DNA from: an uncultured Paracoccaceae bacterium | GTDB lineage: Bacteria > Pseudomonadota > Alphaproteobacteria > Rhodobacterales > Rhodobacteraceae | Assembly: GCA_947500775.1 (NCBI GenBank) | Contig: CANMTD010000006.1 | Span: forward strand, 62,001-126,000 | DNA: 64,000 bases | Direction: 5' to 3' | Shown: positions 33,987 through 44,308 of the stretch, piece by piece | How positions within the stretch are numbered: the stretch's first letter is position 1 | How the letters are laid out: every line of letters begins with the position of its first letter | The notes under the pieces: model-generated | What the model was told of the DNA's origin: nothing | Database searches by the model: none | The model's input: only the letters and a program-made list of their open reading frames with translations | Position numbers and translations under genes: made by a program

Positions 33987-35546
33987 TCACTCCGCGGTTT
34001 CCAGTTTTCTGGTTTCCCGATCGCGCAGGATTTTCCGGTTCACCTTGCCCGCCGGGGTTTTCGGCAGCTCGGTGACGAATTCGATCTGTCGGGGGTATTC
34101 GTGGCGGGCCAGACGGGCGCGCACATGATCCTGAATGCTTTCGGTCAGCCCGGCGGTTTCCGCGCCCTTGAGGATGATGAACGCCTTGACCACCAGCCCG
34201 CGCAGGTCATCCGGCGCGCCGATCACCGCGCATTCGGCAACCGCCGGGTGGCTAAGCACCGCATCCTCGACCTCGACCGCGCCGATGGTCCAACCGGCCG
34301 AGATGATCACATCGTCGGCCCGGCCACCGTGATAGAAATAGCCATCCTCATCGACGCGCCCCAGATCCTTGGTCGGGAACCATTCGCCCCGTTTCCTGAC
34401 CATCAGCTCGCCGGTTTCGCCGGGTTTGGTGGGGGTGCCATCGGCATTCTGCACCTCGACCTCGACCCCCGGGACGGCCTTGCCCATGGCGCCGTCGCGG
34501 ACCTCCAGATCATCGGCGCCGGGATAATTCGCGATGATCACGCCGATTTCGGTCGTGCCGTACATCGACCGGACCTTGGTGCCGAAAACCCGTTCGACGT
34601 AGTTCGCGGTTTCGGTGTCGATCGGTTCGCCGGTGAAGCTGAGCTTTTCGAAGCTATAGTCAAAATCCTCGGCCACACCCGAGTTGCGCATCATCCGGTA
34701 ATGGGTCGCGGCGGCGGTCAGGTTGGTGATCTTGAAATCCTGCAGCCCTTTCAACAGCCGGACAGGATCGAAACGGCCGCTGAAGGTGCCCGTGGAAACG
34801 CCCATTGCCAAAGGCGCGAACGTACCGTGCCACAGGCCATGCCCCCAGGCCGGCGACGACGGGCAAAAGAAACGATCGCCGGGGCGGATGCCCGTGGCGT
34901 AAAGCGCGGCCACCATCAGCGTGACGATGGATTGGTGGCTGTGTTTGACCGCCGCAGGCAACAGGCGCGTGGTGCCCGATGTGTATTGCAGAACCGCCAG
35001 ATCGCTGCCCGCCGTATCCCACGCAAAGGTCGCGGGCAGATCGTTCAAACCGTCCAGAAACACCTGATCGACAATCGTGACATTCTTCGCCCCGCCCTCG
35101 ATCGCGTCGGGGGCTTTTTCGGCGTTGGTAAAGAACACCTCGGGGTGGCAATCGCCCACGCGCAGCCGGATGCCGTCCGGCCCGAACAGCGAAAACATCG
35201 GCACCGCCACGGCCCCCGCCTTGATCACCCCGAAAAGGGCGCAATAGAACGGCAGCGAGGGTTCGATCATGACGGCGACGCGGTCGCCTTTCTTGATACC
35301 TCGCGCGGCCAGATAATGCGCAATCTGCGATGACCGGCGCGCGATTTCCGCGAATGTGATGATCTCATCCGCCCCATTCGCATGGGCCACCCGCAGCGCG
35401 ACATTGTCCCCCTCCACGTGCCGGTCGATGCATTCATGGGCGATGTTGAATCGCTCCCGCGTGCCATCGAACAACTCCCACAGCGCCTCTTTCGAATAGT
35501 GCTTCTGTGCGTCCTCATAGGACGTGAATTCCGTCAGGCGCGTCAT
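33987..35546 (-). CDS. AMP-forming acyl-CoA synthetase
   Basis: A 519-residue ligase with the full ANL set: LQYTSGTTRLLPAAVKHSHQ (P-loop-like A3), YGTTEIG (A5), YFYHGGRADDVIISAGW (A7/A8 hinge) and PKTPAGKVNRKILRD (catalytic Lys, A10). It resembles benzoate/medium-chain ligases more than acetyl-CoA synthetase. The start at MTRLTEF (35546) is used because the longer frame adds unmatched residues. It is first in the TRAP operon and diverges from the IclR gene. The likely job is CoA activation of the acid imported by the TRAP system. Confidence 0.9.
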   Translation of the reverse strand: MTRLTEFTSYEDAQKHYSKEALWELFDGTRERFNIAHECIDRHVEGDNVALRVAHANGADEIITFAEIARRSSQIAHYLAARGIKKGDRVAVMIEPSLPFYCALFGVIKAGAVAVPMFSLFGPDGIRLRVGDCHPEVFFTNAEKAPDAIEGGAKNVTIVDQVFLDGLNDLPATFAWDTAGSDLAVLQYTSGTTRLLPAAVKHSHQSIVTLMVAALYATGIRPGDRFFCPSSPAWGHGLWHGTFAPLAMGVSTGTFSGRFDPVRLLKGLQDFKITNLTAAATHYRMMRNSGVAEDFDYSFEKLSFTGEPIDTETANYVERVFGTKVRSMYGTTEIGVIIANYPGADDLEVRDGAMGKAVPGVEVEVQNADGTPTKPGETGELMVRKRGEWFPTKDLGRVDEDGYFYHGGRADDVIISAGWTIGAVEVEDAVLSHPAVAECAVIGAPDDLRGLVVKAFIILKGAETAGLTESIQDHVRARLARHEYPRQIEFVTELPKTPAGKVNRKILRDRETRKLETAE

Positions 35547-35632
35547 GCGGCGTTGTCTCCCAAATCTCGTGCAGCGGGCCATTCAAGGTGCCCGTCAGGT
35601 TCGTTGACAAGGGTAGGGATTGGGGCAAAGTA

Positions 35633-35661
35633 TTGTCAATACGATTCATTTATTGTATATA
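35633..35661 (+). promoter_or_regulatory. Promoter of the IclR-thioesterase-CoA-transferase operon
   Basis: TTGTCA (35633-35638) and TATATA (35656-35661) are separated by exactly 17 bases, a near-consensus sigma-70 promoter 32 bases before the iclR-type ATG. The -35 box lies in the palindrome TATTGTCAATA (35631-35641), and a related TATTGT recurs at 35651, so a repressor could bind here. Confidence 0.65.
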
Positions 35662-35693
35662 GACAACAAAATCATGCGTGTCAGGAGCCCGGA

Positions 35694-36479
35694 ATGAGCG
35701 AAGAAACCACGAAATTAACGACCCGTCGGCAGGTCCCGGCGGTCACGCGCGCCCTTGCTATACTGCGGTTTCTGGCCCGTTCCCCCGACCCTGTCGGGGT
35801 GAATCCGATTGCCCGCGGGCTTGATTTGATCCCCAGCACCTGCCTGCACATCCTGCGGGTTTTGCAGGATGAAGGGCTTGTCGATTTTGATTCGAACACC
35901 AAACGCTATTCCATCGGGATCGGGATTCTGCCGTTGGCGCGGTCGGCGCTTCAGCGCAATTCATTCTCGACGCTGGTGCAGCCGCGCCTGTCCGCGCTGT
36001 CGCAGAAATTCGGCGTCACCAGCATTGCCACGCAGCTGTCCGAACCCGGGCAGATGGTGGTGGTCGCGCTGTCGCAATCCAGCATGCCTTTTCGCCTGCA
36101 GGTCGATCTGGGCAGCCGCTTTCCCGCGCTGATCAGCGCCACGGGCCGCCTGATCGCCGCCCATAACGATCTGGACGAAACCGCCCTGCGGGCCGAGTTC
36201 GACAAGCTGATCTGGGATCACCCCCCGTCGTTCGACGACTGGATGGATCAGGTCAATGAGGCCCGCGACCGCGGCTATGCCGTCGACCGGGGCGTGTATA
36301 TTTCCGGCGTGACGGTCGTGGCCGTGCCGATCTTTGGCAACAACGGAAAAATGAAACGCTCACTGGTCGCCATCGGCATTTCAGAGCGGCTTCAGAACAG
36401 GGAAATCCCCAAGATCGCCAAGGCGATGCAGGGCATTCGCGACGACATCGAAGAAACGCAAATCGACACCGGGAGCTGA
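35694..36479 (+). CDS. IclR-family transcriptional regulator
   Basis: A 261-residue regulator. The winged helix is at about 15-75 (VTRALAILRFLARSPDPVGVNPIARGL and STCLHILRVLQDEGLVDFD). The IclR effector domain follows, with MPFRLQVDLGSRFPALISATGR, RDRGYAVDRGVYISGVTVVAVPIF and a final helix. GGAG precedes the ATG. It diverges from the ligase-hydratase-TRAP operon and is in line with the thioesterase and CoA-transferase genes, so it probably controls both arms of the pathway. Confidence 0.9.
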   Translation: MSEETTKLTTRRQVPAVTRALAILRFLARSPDPVGVNPIARGLDLIPSTCLHILRVLQDEGLVDFDSNTKRYSIGIGILPLARSALQRNSFSTLVQPRLSALSQKFGVTSIATQLSEPGQMVVVALSQSSMPFRLQVDLGSRFPALISATGRLIAAHNDLDETALRAEFDKLIWDHPPSFDDWMDQVNEARDRGYAVDRGVYISGVTVVAVPIFGNNGKMKRSLVAIGISERLQNREIPKIAKAMQGIRDDIEETQIDTGS

Positions 36480-36482
36480 GTT

Positions 36483-36914
36483 TTGACCGAAACGGACACC
36501 GCGCTTGCGCAATGGCGGATCATGAAGATCGACGGGTTCATGGGGCTGGTTGGCCCGCTTTTGAAATCCAAACATCCCGAAGACAGAAACCTGTACGGCC
36601 TGCAAACCAACGAGATGCACAAGAACGCCATCGGGATCGTGCATGGCGGCGTCATCACCAGCCTTCTGGATCAGGTCATCGCGATCGAGGCGTGGAACGC
36701 GGCCGACCGTCAGCCAACGGTCACGGTCCAGATGGACACCCGGTTTCTGGGCGCGGCAAAGGCCGGTGATTTCCTGGAAACACGCGCCAAAATCCGCCAC
36801 GCGACCCGCAGCCTGATGTTCGTCGACGCCGATGTCACCTGCGGCACCACGCCGATTGCCAATGCAACAGCGATCATGAAAATTTCCCAAAAAGCAGGCC
36901 AAACCAATGACTAA
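36483..36914 (+). CDS. PaaI-type hotdog thioesterase
   Basis: A 143-residue single-hotdog protein with the PaaI motif GIVHGGVITSLLDQVIAIEA and TVTVQMDTRFLGAAKAGDF. It starts with TTG at 36483, seven bases after GGGAG and just behind the iclR stop, and overlaps the CoA-transferase gene by 8 bases. It likely hydrolyses stalled acyl-CoA intermediates to recycle CoA. Confidence 0.85.
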   Translation: MTETDTALAQWRIMKIDGFMGLVGPLLKSKHPEDRNLYGLQTNEMHKNAIGIVHGGVITSLLDQVIAIEAWNAADRQPTVTVQMDTRFLGAAKAGDFLETRAKIRHATRSLMFVDADVTCGTTPIANATAIMKISQKAGQTND

Positions 36915-38133
36915 GACGCAGACCGATGTGCAAAAGGGCCCCCTTTCCGGCCTTAAGGTTCTTGATTTTTCGCGCATCCTGTCCGGCCCCTATGCCAGCA
37001 TGGTGCTGGCCGATCTTGGCGCCGAGATCATCAAGGTCGAACCGATTGAAAACGGCGACGAAACCCGCAATTTCCCGCCCTTTCAAAACGGGATGAGCCA
37101 TTATTACATCGCGCTGAACCGCAGCAAGAAAAGCATCAGCCTTGACCTGAAATCGCCCGAAGGGGCCGATATCGCCAGACGGCTGTCACAGAAATGCGAC
37201 ATCGTTCTGGAAAACTTCCGCCCCGGCGTGATGGATCGGCTGGGGCTGGGGTACGAGGATCTGCGGGCGGACAACCCGGGCCTGATTTATTGCTCCATCA
37301 CCGGCTTCGGCAAGAACAGCCCCCACGCCGATAAACCCGCCTTTGACATCGTGGCCCAGGCCCTGTCGGGTGTCATGCACATGAACCGCGAACCGGATCA
37401 GGCCCCGAACAAATTAAGCCTGCCGCTGGGGGATATGGCGGGCAGCATATTTTCACTGTTCGGGGTGCTGGCCGCCCTGCATGAACGCAATCTGACCGGA
37501 CAGGGAAAGCTGGTGGAAATCGCCATGCTGGACAGTCTGATCGCCATGCAGGGGTATCTGTCGCAAATCTATTTCGTATCGGGTCAGGACCCCGAACCGG
37601 TCGGCACCCGGCACCCCAGCATCGTGCCCTATGGATCGTTTCCGACATCCGATGGCCATGTCATCGTCGCCTGCCTGACGGAACGGTTCTGGCACAATTT
37701 CGCACGCTGTCTGGGTCTGGAGGTCCTGATCGACGATCCGCGTTTCGCACTTTATGAAAACCGCTTGGCGCACCGGGACGCGCTTGAATCCGAGATTTGC
37801 GCGCGAATGCAGATGGATACCACCGAATACTGGCTTGACCGCCTGACCGAATTCGACGTGCCGAATGCCCCGATCCTTAGCGTGGCCGAGGCGCTTGAAC
37901 AGCCGCATGTGGCGGCGCATGGCCTTGTGGAAAACGTAACCCACCCGGACGTGGGCGATCTGAAACTGGTGCGCAGCCCCATGCTGTTTGACGGCAAGGG
38001 GCCGGCGCCTGCAACGGCGCCGTCAATGCTGGGCGAAAACACCAGAGAGGTTCTTGCCCAAGAGCTTGGGTTGGGACCCGAGGAAATTGACGCGCTGCTG
38101 TCACGGCATGCTGTCGGTTCAGCGCCGGGGTGA
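36907..38133 (+). CDS. Class III (CaiB/BaiF) CoA-transferase
   Basis: A 408-residue enzyme with family blocks LKVLDFSRILSGPYASMVLA, LADLGAEIIKVEP, ENFRPGVMDRLGLGYEDL and the catalytic aspartate in PLGDMAGSIFS. It moves CoA between carboxylic acids. With an AMP-ligase also in the cluster, the pathway has two ways to make CoA esters, for example one for substrate entry and one for a later intermediate. Confidence 0.9.
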   Translation: MTKTQTDVQKGPLSGLKVLDFSRILSGPYASMVLADLGAEIIKVEPIENGDETRNFPPFQNGMSHYYIALNRSKKSISLDLKSPEGADIARRLSQKCDIVLENFRPGVMDRLGLGYEDLRADNPGLIYCSITGFGKNSPHADKPAFDIVAQALSGVMHMNREPDQAPNKLSLPLGDMAGSIFSLFGVLAALHERNLTGQGKLVEIAMLDSLIAMQGYLSQIYFVSGQDPEPVGTRHPSIVPYGSFPTSDGHVIVACLTERFWHNFARCLGLEVLIDDPRFALYENRLAHRDALESEICARMQMDTTEYWLDRLTEFDVPNAPILSVAEALEQPHVAAHGLVENVTHPDVGDLKLVRSPMLFDGKGPAPATAPSMLGENTREVLAQELGLGPEEIDALLSRHAVGSAPG

Positions 38134-38166
38134 GCGATGACCGGGCGGCGAAACCGGTGCTACGCG

Positions 38167-41100
38167 TTACCCGGACTTCTTGCGAAACAGCCGCGTGACG
38201 ATGACAAAGAACAGCGGCACAAAGATCACCCCCAGAACGGTCGCCGACAGCGTGCCGCCCAAGACGCCCGACCCGATGGCATTGCGCCCACCGGACCCCG
38301 CGCCGTGGCTTAGCACCAGCGGCAACACCCCCAGCGAGAACGCCATCGAGGTCATGATGATCGGGCGGAACCGTTGCCGTGCGGCATCGACGACGGCGTC
38401 CACAATACGTTCCCCCTGCTGATACCGGTCACGGGCAAATTCAACGATCAGGATCGCGTTCTTGCCGGTCAGACCGATAACCGTCAAAAGCCCGACCTGA
38501 AAGAAAACGCCGTTTTCAAACCCGCCCAGCCACGCACCGGCCAGCGCCCCCAGAACACCGATCGGCATGGCCAGCATGACCGCAAAGGGGATCGACCAGC
38601 TTTCGTAAAGCGCGGCCAGAGACAGGAACACGGCGGCCAGCGACAGCGCGTAGAGCAGCGGCGCCTGACTGCCCGATTGGCGTTCCTCCAGCGACAGGCC
38701 GGTCCATGCGATGTCGAACCTGCCGTCGATCTGGCTGACAAGACGTTCCATTTCGGCCATAGCCTCGCCCGTCGAATATCCCGGCGCGGGACTGCCCTGA
38801 ATCTGAATCGAGGGCACGCCGTTATAGCGATACAGCCCCTGCGGCCCGTATTTCCACGACCCTTCGGCAAAATTGGAAAACGGCACCAGCCCGCCGCTGG
38901 CGTTGCGCACCCGCCATTTGTCGATATCTGACGGGCCCGCCCGCGCGTCGGCCTCGCCCTGCACATAGACCCGTTTGATCCGGCCCTGATCAATGAAATC
39001 GTTCACATAGGCCCCGGCCCAGGCGATGGTCAGCAGGTTGCCCACATCCGTCGGCGTCACCCCCATCGCCCCGGCCTTGCGCCAGTCGATATCCAGATTG
39101 AACTGCGCCGCATCCGACAGGCCGCTGGGCCGCACCGAAGCGATCACCGGGCTTTGACCCGCCATGCCCAAAAGCTGGTTCCGGGCGGCGACCAGTTCTT
39201 CGTTGGATTGCCCGCCCCGCGCCTGCAGATAGAAATCGAAACCCGAAACATTGCCCAGTTCGATCACGGACGGCGGCACGATCGGGAACACCATCGCATC
39301 GCGGATCTGGCTGAAGGCACCAAAGGCACGCCCGGCCAGGGCCTGTACGCTTTGCGACGGATCTGGCCGCTCGTCCCAGTCTTTCAACTGAACGAAGCCC
39401 AGACCCATGTTCTGACCCTGTCCGACAAAGCTGAACCCGACAACGCCGAACATGGACGCAACGGTATCGGTTTCCTGGTTCAGATAGTAATCCTCGATCT
39501 GCTTGACCACCTCAAGCGTGCGTTCCTCGGTCGCCCCGGTCGGTGTCTGTATCAGCGTGAACAGGATGCCCTGATCTTCGTCCGGCAGAAACCCGGTGGG
39601 CGTGCGTATGAACAATGTGACCATGACGCCCACGATCAACAGATACACGATCCCGCTGCGCACCGGGCGTTTGACGGTCCAGCCCACGGTGCGGGCATAG
39701 CCGTTCGACAACGCGCCAAAGCCCTTGTTGAACCAGCCAAACGGCCCGCGCCGCGCGGCATGATCCTTGGGTTTCAGCAGTGATGCGCACAGCGCCGGCG
39801 TCAGGGTCAGCGCGACCACCACCGACAGCGCCATGGCCGAAACGATGGTCACCGCAAACTGCTGATAAATCACACCCGTCGAGCCGGGGAAAAACGCCAT
39901 CGGCACAAAGACCGCCGACAGCACGATGGCGATCCCGATCAGCGCGCCGGTGATCTGGCCCATGGATTTGCGGGTGGCATCGCGCGGGGACAGACCCTCC
40001 TCTTCCATGATGCGTTCGACGTTTTCGACAACGACGATGGCATCATCCACCAACAGGCCGATGGCCAGAACCATGGCCAGCATGGTCAGCGTGTTGATGG
40101 TGAACCCCGCGGCGGCCAGAACCCCGAAGGTGCCCAGCAAAACCACCGGTACGGCCAGCGTCGGGATCAGGGTCGCGCGGAAATTCTGCAGGAACAGATA
40201 CATCACCAGAAACACCAGAACGATTGCTTCGAACAGGGTTTTGACGACTTCCTCGATCGAGATTTTGACGAAGGGCGTGGTGTCATAGGGGATCACATAG
40301 TCGATCCCTTCGGGGAAGAACCGGGCGAATTCCTCCATCCGTTCCTTGACGGCGGCGGCGGTGTTCAGCGCGTTGGCGCCGGGGGCCAGGCTGATCGCCA
40401 GACCCGAGGCCGGGTTCCGGTTGAACCGGGCAAGGGTGGCATAGCTTTCGGCGCCGATTTCGACCCGCGCCACATCGTTCAGCAGCACCAGACCGCCGTC
40501 GGTTTCGGCGCGCAAAACGATCTGGCGGAAATCATTGGGCGTCCGCAACAGGGACTGCGCCCGGATCGTGGCATTCAACTGCTGACCCGGCAGGGACGGC
40601 TGTGACCCGAAGGCCCCGGCAGAGATTTGCGCGTTCTGCGCCGACACCGCCGCAACCACATCCGACGGCGTCAATTCGAAAGCGGCCAGTTTCGACGGGT
40701 CCAGCCAGATGCGCATAGCGTATTGCCCACCGAACACCCGCACCGATCCGACACCTTCGATCCGGCTGAGCTCATCCACCAGATTGGTGACCATATAGTC
40801 GGCCAGATCGACCTGTTCCTGCTTGCCGTCTTCGGCAATCAGCCCGACCACCATCAGGAACCCGGCCGAAGATTTCTGAACCTGAACCCCCTGGCGCTGC
40901 ACCGCTTCGGGCAACAGCGGCGTGGCCCGCGACAGTTTGTTCTGGACCTGAACCTGCGCGATATCGATGTCGGTGCCGGTTTCGAAGGTCAGGGTGATCG
41001 TCGTGCCCCCCGACGAGGCCGCGCTGGACGAAAAATAGCGCAGCCCGTCCAGCCCGGTCATCTGCTGTTCGATGACCTGCGTCACCGTGTTGGCCACCGT

Positions 41101-41265
41101 ATCGGCGGACGCGCCGGGATAGGTCGTCTGGACAACGACCGAAGGCGGCGCGATCTGCGGATATTGGGCAATCGGCAGGACCAGAATGGCCAAGGCACCG
41201 ATCCCCATGATCACGATGGAAATGACCCAGGCAAAAATCGGGCGATCAATGAAAAAACGGGCCAT
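38167..41265 (-). CDS. RND efflux pump inner-membrane transporter (HAE1 type)
   Basis: A 1032-residue transporter of the AcrB/MexB family. It opens [19 protein letters not shown] and has 12 helices with two large periplasmic loops. The proton-relay pair is in [19 protein letters not shown] (TM4) and the lysine in [17 protein letters not shown] (TM10). Repeated motifs include [14 protein letters not shown] and [10 protein letters not shown]. It pumps hydrophobic drugs or toxic compounds. It is transcribed after the adaptor gene with 22 bases between them. No outer-membrane TolC gene is adjacent. Confidence 0.93.
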   Translation of the reverse strand: MARFFIDRPIFAWVISIVIMGIGALAILVLPIAQYPQIAPPSVVVQTTYPGASADTVANTVTQVIEQQMTGLDGLRYFSSSAASSGGTTITLTFETGTDIDIAQVQVQNKLSRATPLLPEAVQRQGVQVQKSSAGFLMVVGLIAEDGKQEQVDLADYMVTNLVDELSRIEGVGSVRVFGGQYAMRIWLDPSKLAAFELTPSDVVAAVSAQNAQISAGAFGSQPSLPGQQLNATIRAQSLLRTPNDFRQIVLRAETDGGLVLLNDVARVEIGAESYATLARFNRNPASGLAISLAPGANALNTAAAVKERMEEFARFFPEGIDYVIPYDTTPFVKISIEEVVKTLFEAIVLVFLVMYLFLQNFRATLIPTLAVPVVLLGTFGVLAAAGFTINTLTMLAMVLAIGLLVDDAIVVVENVERIMEEEGLSPRDATRKSMGQITGALIGIAIVLSAVFVPMAFFPGSTGVIYQQFAVTIVSAMALSVVVALTLTPALCASLLKPKDHAARRGPFGWFNKGFGALSNGYARTVGWTVKRPVRSGIVYLLIVGVMVTLFIRTPTGFLPDEDQGILFTLIQTPTGATEERTLEVVKQIEDYYLNQETDTVASMFGVVGFSFVGQGQNMGLGFVQLKDWDERPDPSQSVQALAGRAFGAFSQIRDAMVFPIVPPSVIELGNVSGFDFYLQARGGQSNEELVAARNQLLGMAGQSPVIASVRPSGLSDAAQFNLDIDWRKAGAMGVTPTDVGNLLTIAWAGAYVNDFIDQGRIKRVYVQGEADARAGPSDIDKWRVRNASGGLVPFSNFAEGSWKYGPQGLYRYNGVPSIQIQGSPAPGYSTGEAMAEMERLVSQIDGRFDIAWTGLSLEERQSGSQAPLLYALSLAAVFLSLAALYESWSIPFAVMLAMPIGVLGALAGAWLGGFENGVFFQVGLLTVIGLTGKNAILIVEFARDRYQQGERIVDAVVDAARQRFRPIIMTSMAFSLGVLPLVLSHGAGSGGRNAIGSGVLGGTLSATVLGVIFVPLFFVIVTRLFRKKSG

Positions 41266-41287
41266 TCGGGCGTCCTTGCTGGTGGGG

Positions 41288-42415
41288 TCAGTCGATTGGT
41301 TGGGTGGCGCGAGGTTCTGCCGTCACAGTCGCGCCGGGCCCGGTTTTCTGAAACCCTGCGACGATCAGACGGTCACCGGGGGCAAGCCCGTCTTTGACAA
41401 CCCAATCGGCGTTGCGATCCTGAAGGACGGAAAGCTGGCGTTCCTCGACCACATTGTCGGCATTCACCACCCAGGCGATGGGCCGGCCGCGCCGGTCGCG
41501 GTTCACGCCCTCTTGCGGCACAAGATAGACGTCTTCAACCGCCTCAACGGGCATTTCGACCTGAACATACATGCCGGGCAGCAACAGCCGTTCGGGGTTG
41601 GCAAACTGCATCCGCAGGGTCACGACACCGGTTTGCGGGTTCACGTTATGCTCGGCCGCCGTCAATGTGCCGGTCTCGCTGAAACCGGACCCGTCCGCCA
41701 GTGTCAGCCGCACGGTGCGGTCGGCATCGGCAAGGTCCAATTCGGTCTGCCCCCGCCGCCAGCGCAACAGATCCGACGCCGATTGCGTCACATCCACGAA
41801 CACCGGATCGATGTCGCGGATGACGGCCAAGGGGGCGGCCTGACTGGCCGTGACCAGCGCGCCGTGGCTGACCTGCGCCAGCCCGATCTCGCCCGATAGC
41901 TGGGCATTGATCGTTGTACGGGCCAGATCAATTTCCGCCGTGTTCAACTGCGCCTTGGCGACCTCCAGCGCAGCCAGGGCGGAATCATAGGTGCTGATCA
42001 CATTGTCCAGCGCCTGTTGGCTGGCCACGTTGTTCTGGCGCAGCTCTGTCAGGCGGTCGACCTCGGTCTTGGCCGATTTTACCTGCACCTCGACCTGCGT
42101 CACGCCCGCGCGGGCCTGTTGCACGACGGCGGCATAGGTCGCGGCGTCGATCCGGAACAAGGGATCGCCTTCGTTGACATGGGCGCCTTCACGGAACAGC
42201 CGTTCGGTGATGATACCGTTGACCTGCGGGCGCACCTCTGCCTCGGCCGAGGCCGCGACGCGGCCCGGCAAGGTCGTGGTCAGCGTCACCGACTGCGGCT
42301 GCATCTCGACCACGGTCACGGTCGTGGGCGGCGGGGCGGACTGGGCCATAAGGCCGCCGGTCGCCAGACCAAAGATCAGGGCACTGCAGGACAAAACACG
42401 CAAAAAGAAGGGCAT
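41288..42415 (-). CDS. RND efflux periplasmic adaptor
   Basis: A 375-residue membrane-fusion protein. An N-terminal signal is followed by a barrel-sandwich ([20 protein letters not shown]), a lipoyl half ([20 protein letters not shown]), a coiled-coil hairpin (residues 100-165) and beta-barrel domains ([26 protein letters not shown]). The signal peptide lacks a clear lipobox cysteine at its end, so it may be soluble rather than lipid-anchored. It connects the RND pump to an outer-membrane channel encoded elsewhere. Confidence 0.9.
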   Translation of the reverse strand: MPFFLRVLSCSALIFGLATGGLMAQSAPPPTTVTVVEMQPQSVTLTTTLPGRVAASAEAEVRPQVNGIITERLFREGAHVNEGDPLFRIDAATYAAVVQQARAGVTQVEVQVKSAKTEVDRLTELRQNNVASQQALDNVISTYDSALAALEVAKAQLNTAEIDLARTTINAQLSGEIGLAQVSHGALVTASQAAPLAVIRDIDPVFVDVTQSASDLLRWRRGQTELDLADADRTVRLTLADGSGFSETGTLTAAEHNVNPQTGVVTLRMQFANPERLLLPGMYVQVEMPVEAVEDVYLVPQEGVNRDRRGRPIAWVVNADNVVEERQLSVLQDRNADWVVKDGLAPGDRLIVAGFQKTGPGATVTAEPRATQPID

Positions 42416-42438
42416 CCAGAAGCTTTCCAGTGTAGGGG

Positions 42439-42481
42439 TTGTAGTCGAAACCTGATAGAGAATAAGAAACTACAAAGTTTC
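42439..42481. promoter_or_regulatory. Candidate TetR operator between RND and TetR genes
   Basis: TTGTAGT (42439-42445) and ACTACAA (42469-42475) form an inverted repeat across the divergent promoter region. GAAACT-ACAA-AGTTTC (42466-42481) is a second, tighter hairpin overlapping it. Either could be the binding site of the adjacent TetR regulator. Confidence 0.5.
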
Positions 42482-42537
42482 GTTAATCACCTGCCGCGCA
42501 GGAACACAAGACCTTAAACACGGGAATCAGGAGCAGA

Positions 42538-43212
42538 ATGGACGAAAAACCGCAATTGCCGCAAAATGCATCAGACTGCTGCCGGTCCCGCCGTGGGCGT
42601 CCGGTTGTTCTGGAAACGGCAGAGCGGCGCGAACATATCCTGTCCGCGCTGGAACAGGTCTATCAGGCGCATGGGCTTGCCGGGGCCACGATGGACATGA
42701 TCGCCAAACAGGCGGGCATGTCCAAACGAACGCTTTACACCATCTTTCCCGACCGGATGGCGCTGTTGCAGGCCTATCTGAAACGGTTGACCGCAAATTT
42801 TGTGCAACCTCTGGATGCAGATGAACAGGCCCTGCCCTTTGCCGACCGGATGCGGTTGATCCTGTTGCCCCGCCATTGTTCCGGCCACGGCCTGCCGTTG
42901 GACATCCTGCGCGTCATCATCGCCGAGACCGCCGGAAACCCCGAGGTCGGCCGCCGGTTCGGGCGCGAGATGTCAGATCGCAAACGCGCCGTAGTGCTTA
43001 CCGAACTGCAGCGCGCGCAGCAGCGCAAAGAGCTGTCTTTGCCCGATGCGGCCGCGGCCGCCGATCTGTTCATTGATATGGTAAAGCCCAAGCTATTGGA
43101 AACATTGCTTGATCCGTCGCGCCTGCCGACAGATGCGGATCTGGAGCAGCGATTTGATCTTGCGGTCTGGGTGTTCAGCCGCGCCTATGGGGCCGACACA
43201 CCCCCCAAATAA
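42538..43212 (+). CDS. TetR-family regulator of the RND pump
   Basis: A 224-residue regulator. The TetR helix-turn-helix is at about 20-75 (HILSALEQVYQAHGLAGATM, IAKQAGMSKRTLYTIFPDRM), and the C-terminal ligand domain is of the AefR-like type (LRVIIAETAGNPEVGRRFGR). It is divergent from the adaptor-pump operon, the standard arrangement for local repression of RND pumps. Confidence 0.9.
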   Translation: MDEKPQLPQNASDCCRSRRGRPVVLETAERREHILSALEQVYQAHGLAGATMDMIAKQAGMSKRTLYTIFPDRMALLQAYLKRLTANFVQPLDADEQALPFADRMRLILLPRHCSGHGLPLDILRVIIAETAGNPEVGRRFGREMSDRKRAVVLTELQRAQQRKELSLPDAAAAADLFIDMVKPKLLETLLDPSRLPTDADLEQRFDLAVWVFSRAYGADTPPK

Positions 43213-43476
43213 CCCTTGCTGCGATTTACAGGGCATTCCGCCCGGATCACCACGGCGCGGGTCCTGTTCGTTTGCCTAGAAACCGCCTGGGACAGCCGCA
43301 GACGTCGGTTTCGTGAACAAGCGGTCTGGACCACCACTCTGGCCCTCTGACCTACCGAACCTTCATGTGTCATCTGCAGAAGACTGTAAAAATCACACAA
43401 CCAACAGTTGTGCTTCAGAATGGAATGCGTTATCGAAATCGCCGAAAACTCAAGTTTTGTGTGTATGAGGTCTGTT

Positions 43477-44304
43477 ATGCGGTTGGTTCGGTGTTTGTCG
43501 GTGGTTGTGGGCGCGTCGGTGTTGAGCACCGGCATTGCAGGGGCGGATATTCCCGCCGGGGTTGCCGCCCTTGAGAAAGGTGACTTCGAGGCCGCGGTGC
43601 TGGAATTCCAGACAAGCTTTGAAGACGGCAACGCAGATGGTGCGTTTTATCTGGGCCGCATGTTTGAACTGGGCATTGGGCTTGAGCCCAATCTGGCGCA
43701 AGCCGCCGAGCTGTACAAAGCCGCCGCCGAACAGGAAAGCACTTTGGCGATGACCAGTCTGGGTCTCATGTACCGTGACGGGCGGGCCGTGATCCGGGAC
43801 TACGCGCAAGGGGCAGAGCTTTTGTGCAAAGCCGCCGACAAGGGCGAGGCCAGTGCACAGTTCAACTGCGGCGCGGCATATGATGAGGGCAAAGGCGTTG
43901 CAAAGGACTCGGCCAAGGCCAAGGAATATTGGCAGTTGGCCGCAGAACAAGGCCACATCACGGCAACAGATTTCCTTGGGCAGTCCTACAAGACCGGCGA
44001 TGGCGTAGAGATCGATACAGCCAAAGCGTTTGAGCTTTTTTCGGCCTCTGCCGAACAGGGCAGCCCGATGGGGCTGTATGAAATCGCCATCGCCTATGAA
44101 AGCGGCGTCGGCGCCGAGATCGACAAGGTTCAGGCCTATACCTTTGCAAATATCGCCGCCGCCCGCGCCCACCCCGAGGCCCCGGCCCTGCGCGACCGCA
44201 TCGAAGCGGAATTGAGCGCCGAAGAAATCAACGCGGCCCAGAAAGCCGCCCGTGACTGGGTTGCAGCCGCCGAAGCAAAGATCGCCGAAGCGCGCGGCAA
44301 CTGA
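43477..44304 (+). CDS. Exported Sel1-repeat protein
   Basis: ATG 43477 is six bases after GAGG, giving a 275-residue protein with a signal peptide (LVRCLSVVVGASVLSTGIAGA). Five to six Sel1/TPR-like repeats of about 36 residues follow, such as DGAFYLGRMFELGIGLEPNL, AMTSLGLMYRDGRAVIRDYA and TDFLGQSYKTGDGVEIDTA. Sel1 proteins are helical scaffolds. Its position directly before tpsA suggests a periplasmic helper for the two-partner secretion system, but this is inference. Confidence 0.82.
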   Translation: MRLVRCLSVVVGASVLSTGIAGADIPAGVAALEKGDFEAAVLEFQTSFEDGNADGAFYLGRMFELGIGLEPNLAQAAELYKAAAEQESTLAMTSLGLMYRDGRAVIRDYAQGAELLCKAADKGEASAQFNCGAAYDEGKGVAKDSAKAKEYWQLAAEQGHITATDFLGQSYKTGDGVEIDTAKAFELFSASAEQGSPMGLYEIAIAYESGVGAEIDKVQAYTFANIAAARAHPEAPALRDRIEAELSAEEINAAQKAARDWVAAAEAKIAEARGN

Positions 44305-44308
44305 TGTC

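Noticed and set aside
33522-35333. 603-codon plus-strand frame opposite the hydratase and ligase genes
   Set aside because: It is antisense to two genes with complete catalytic motifs and shows no recognisable domain.
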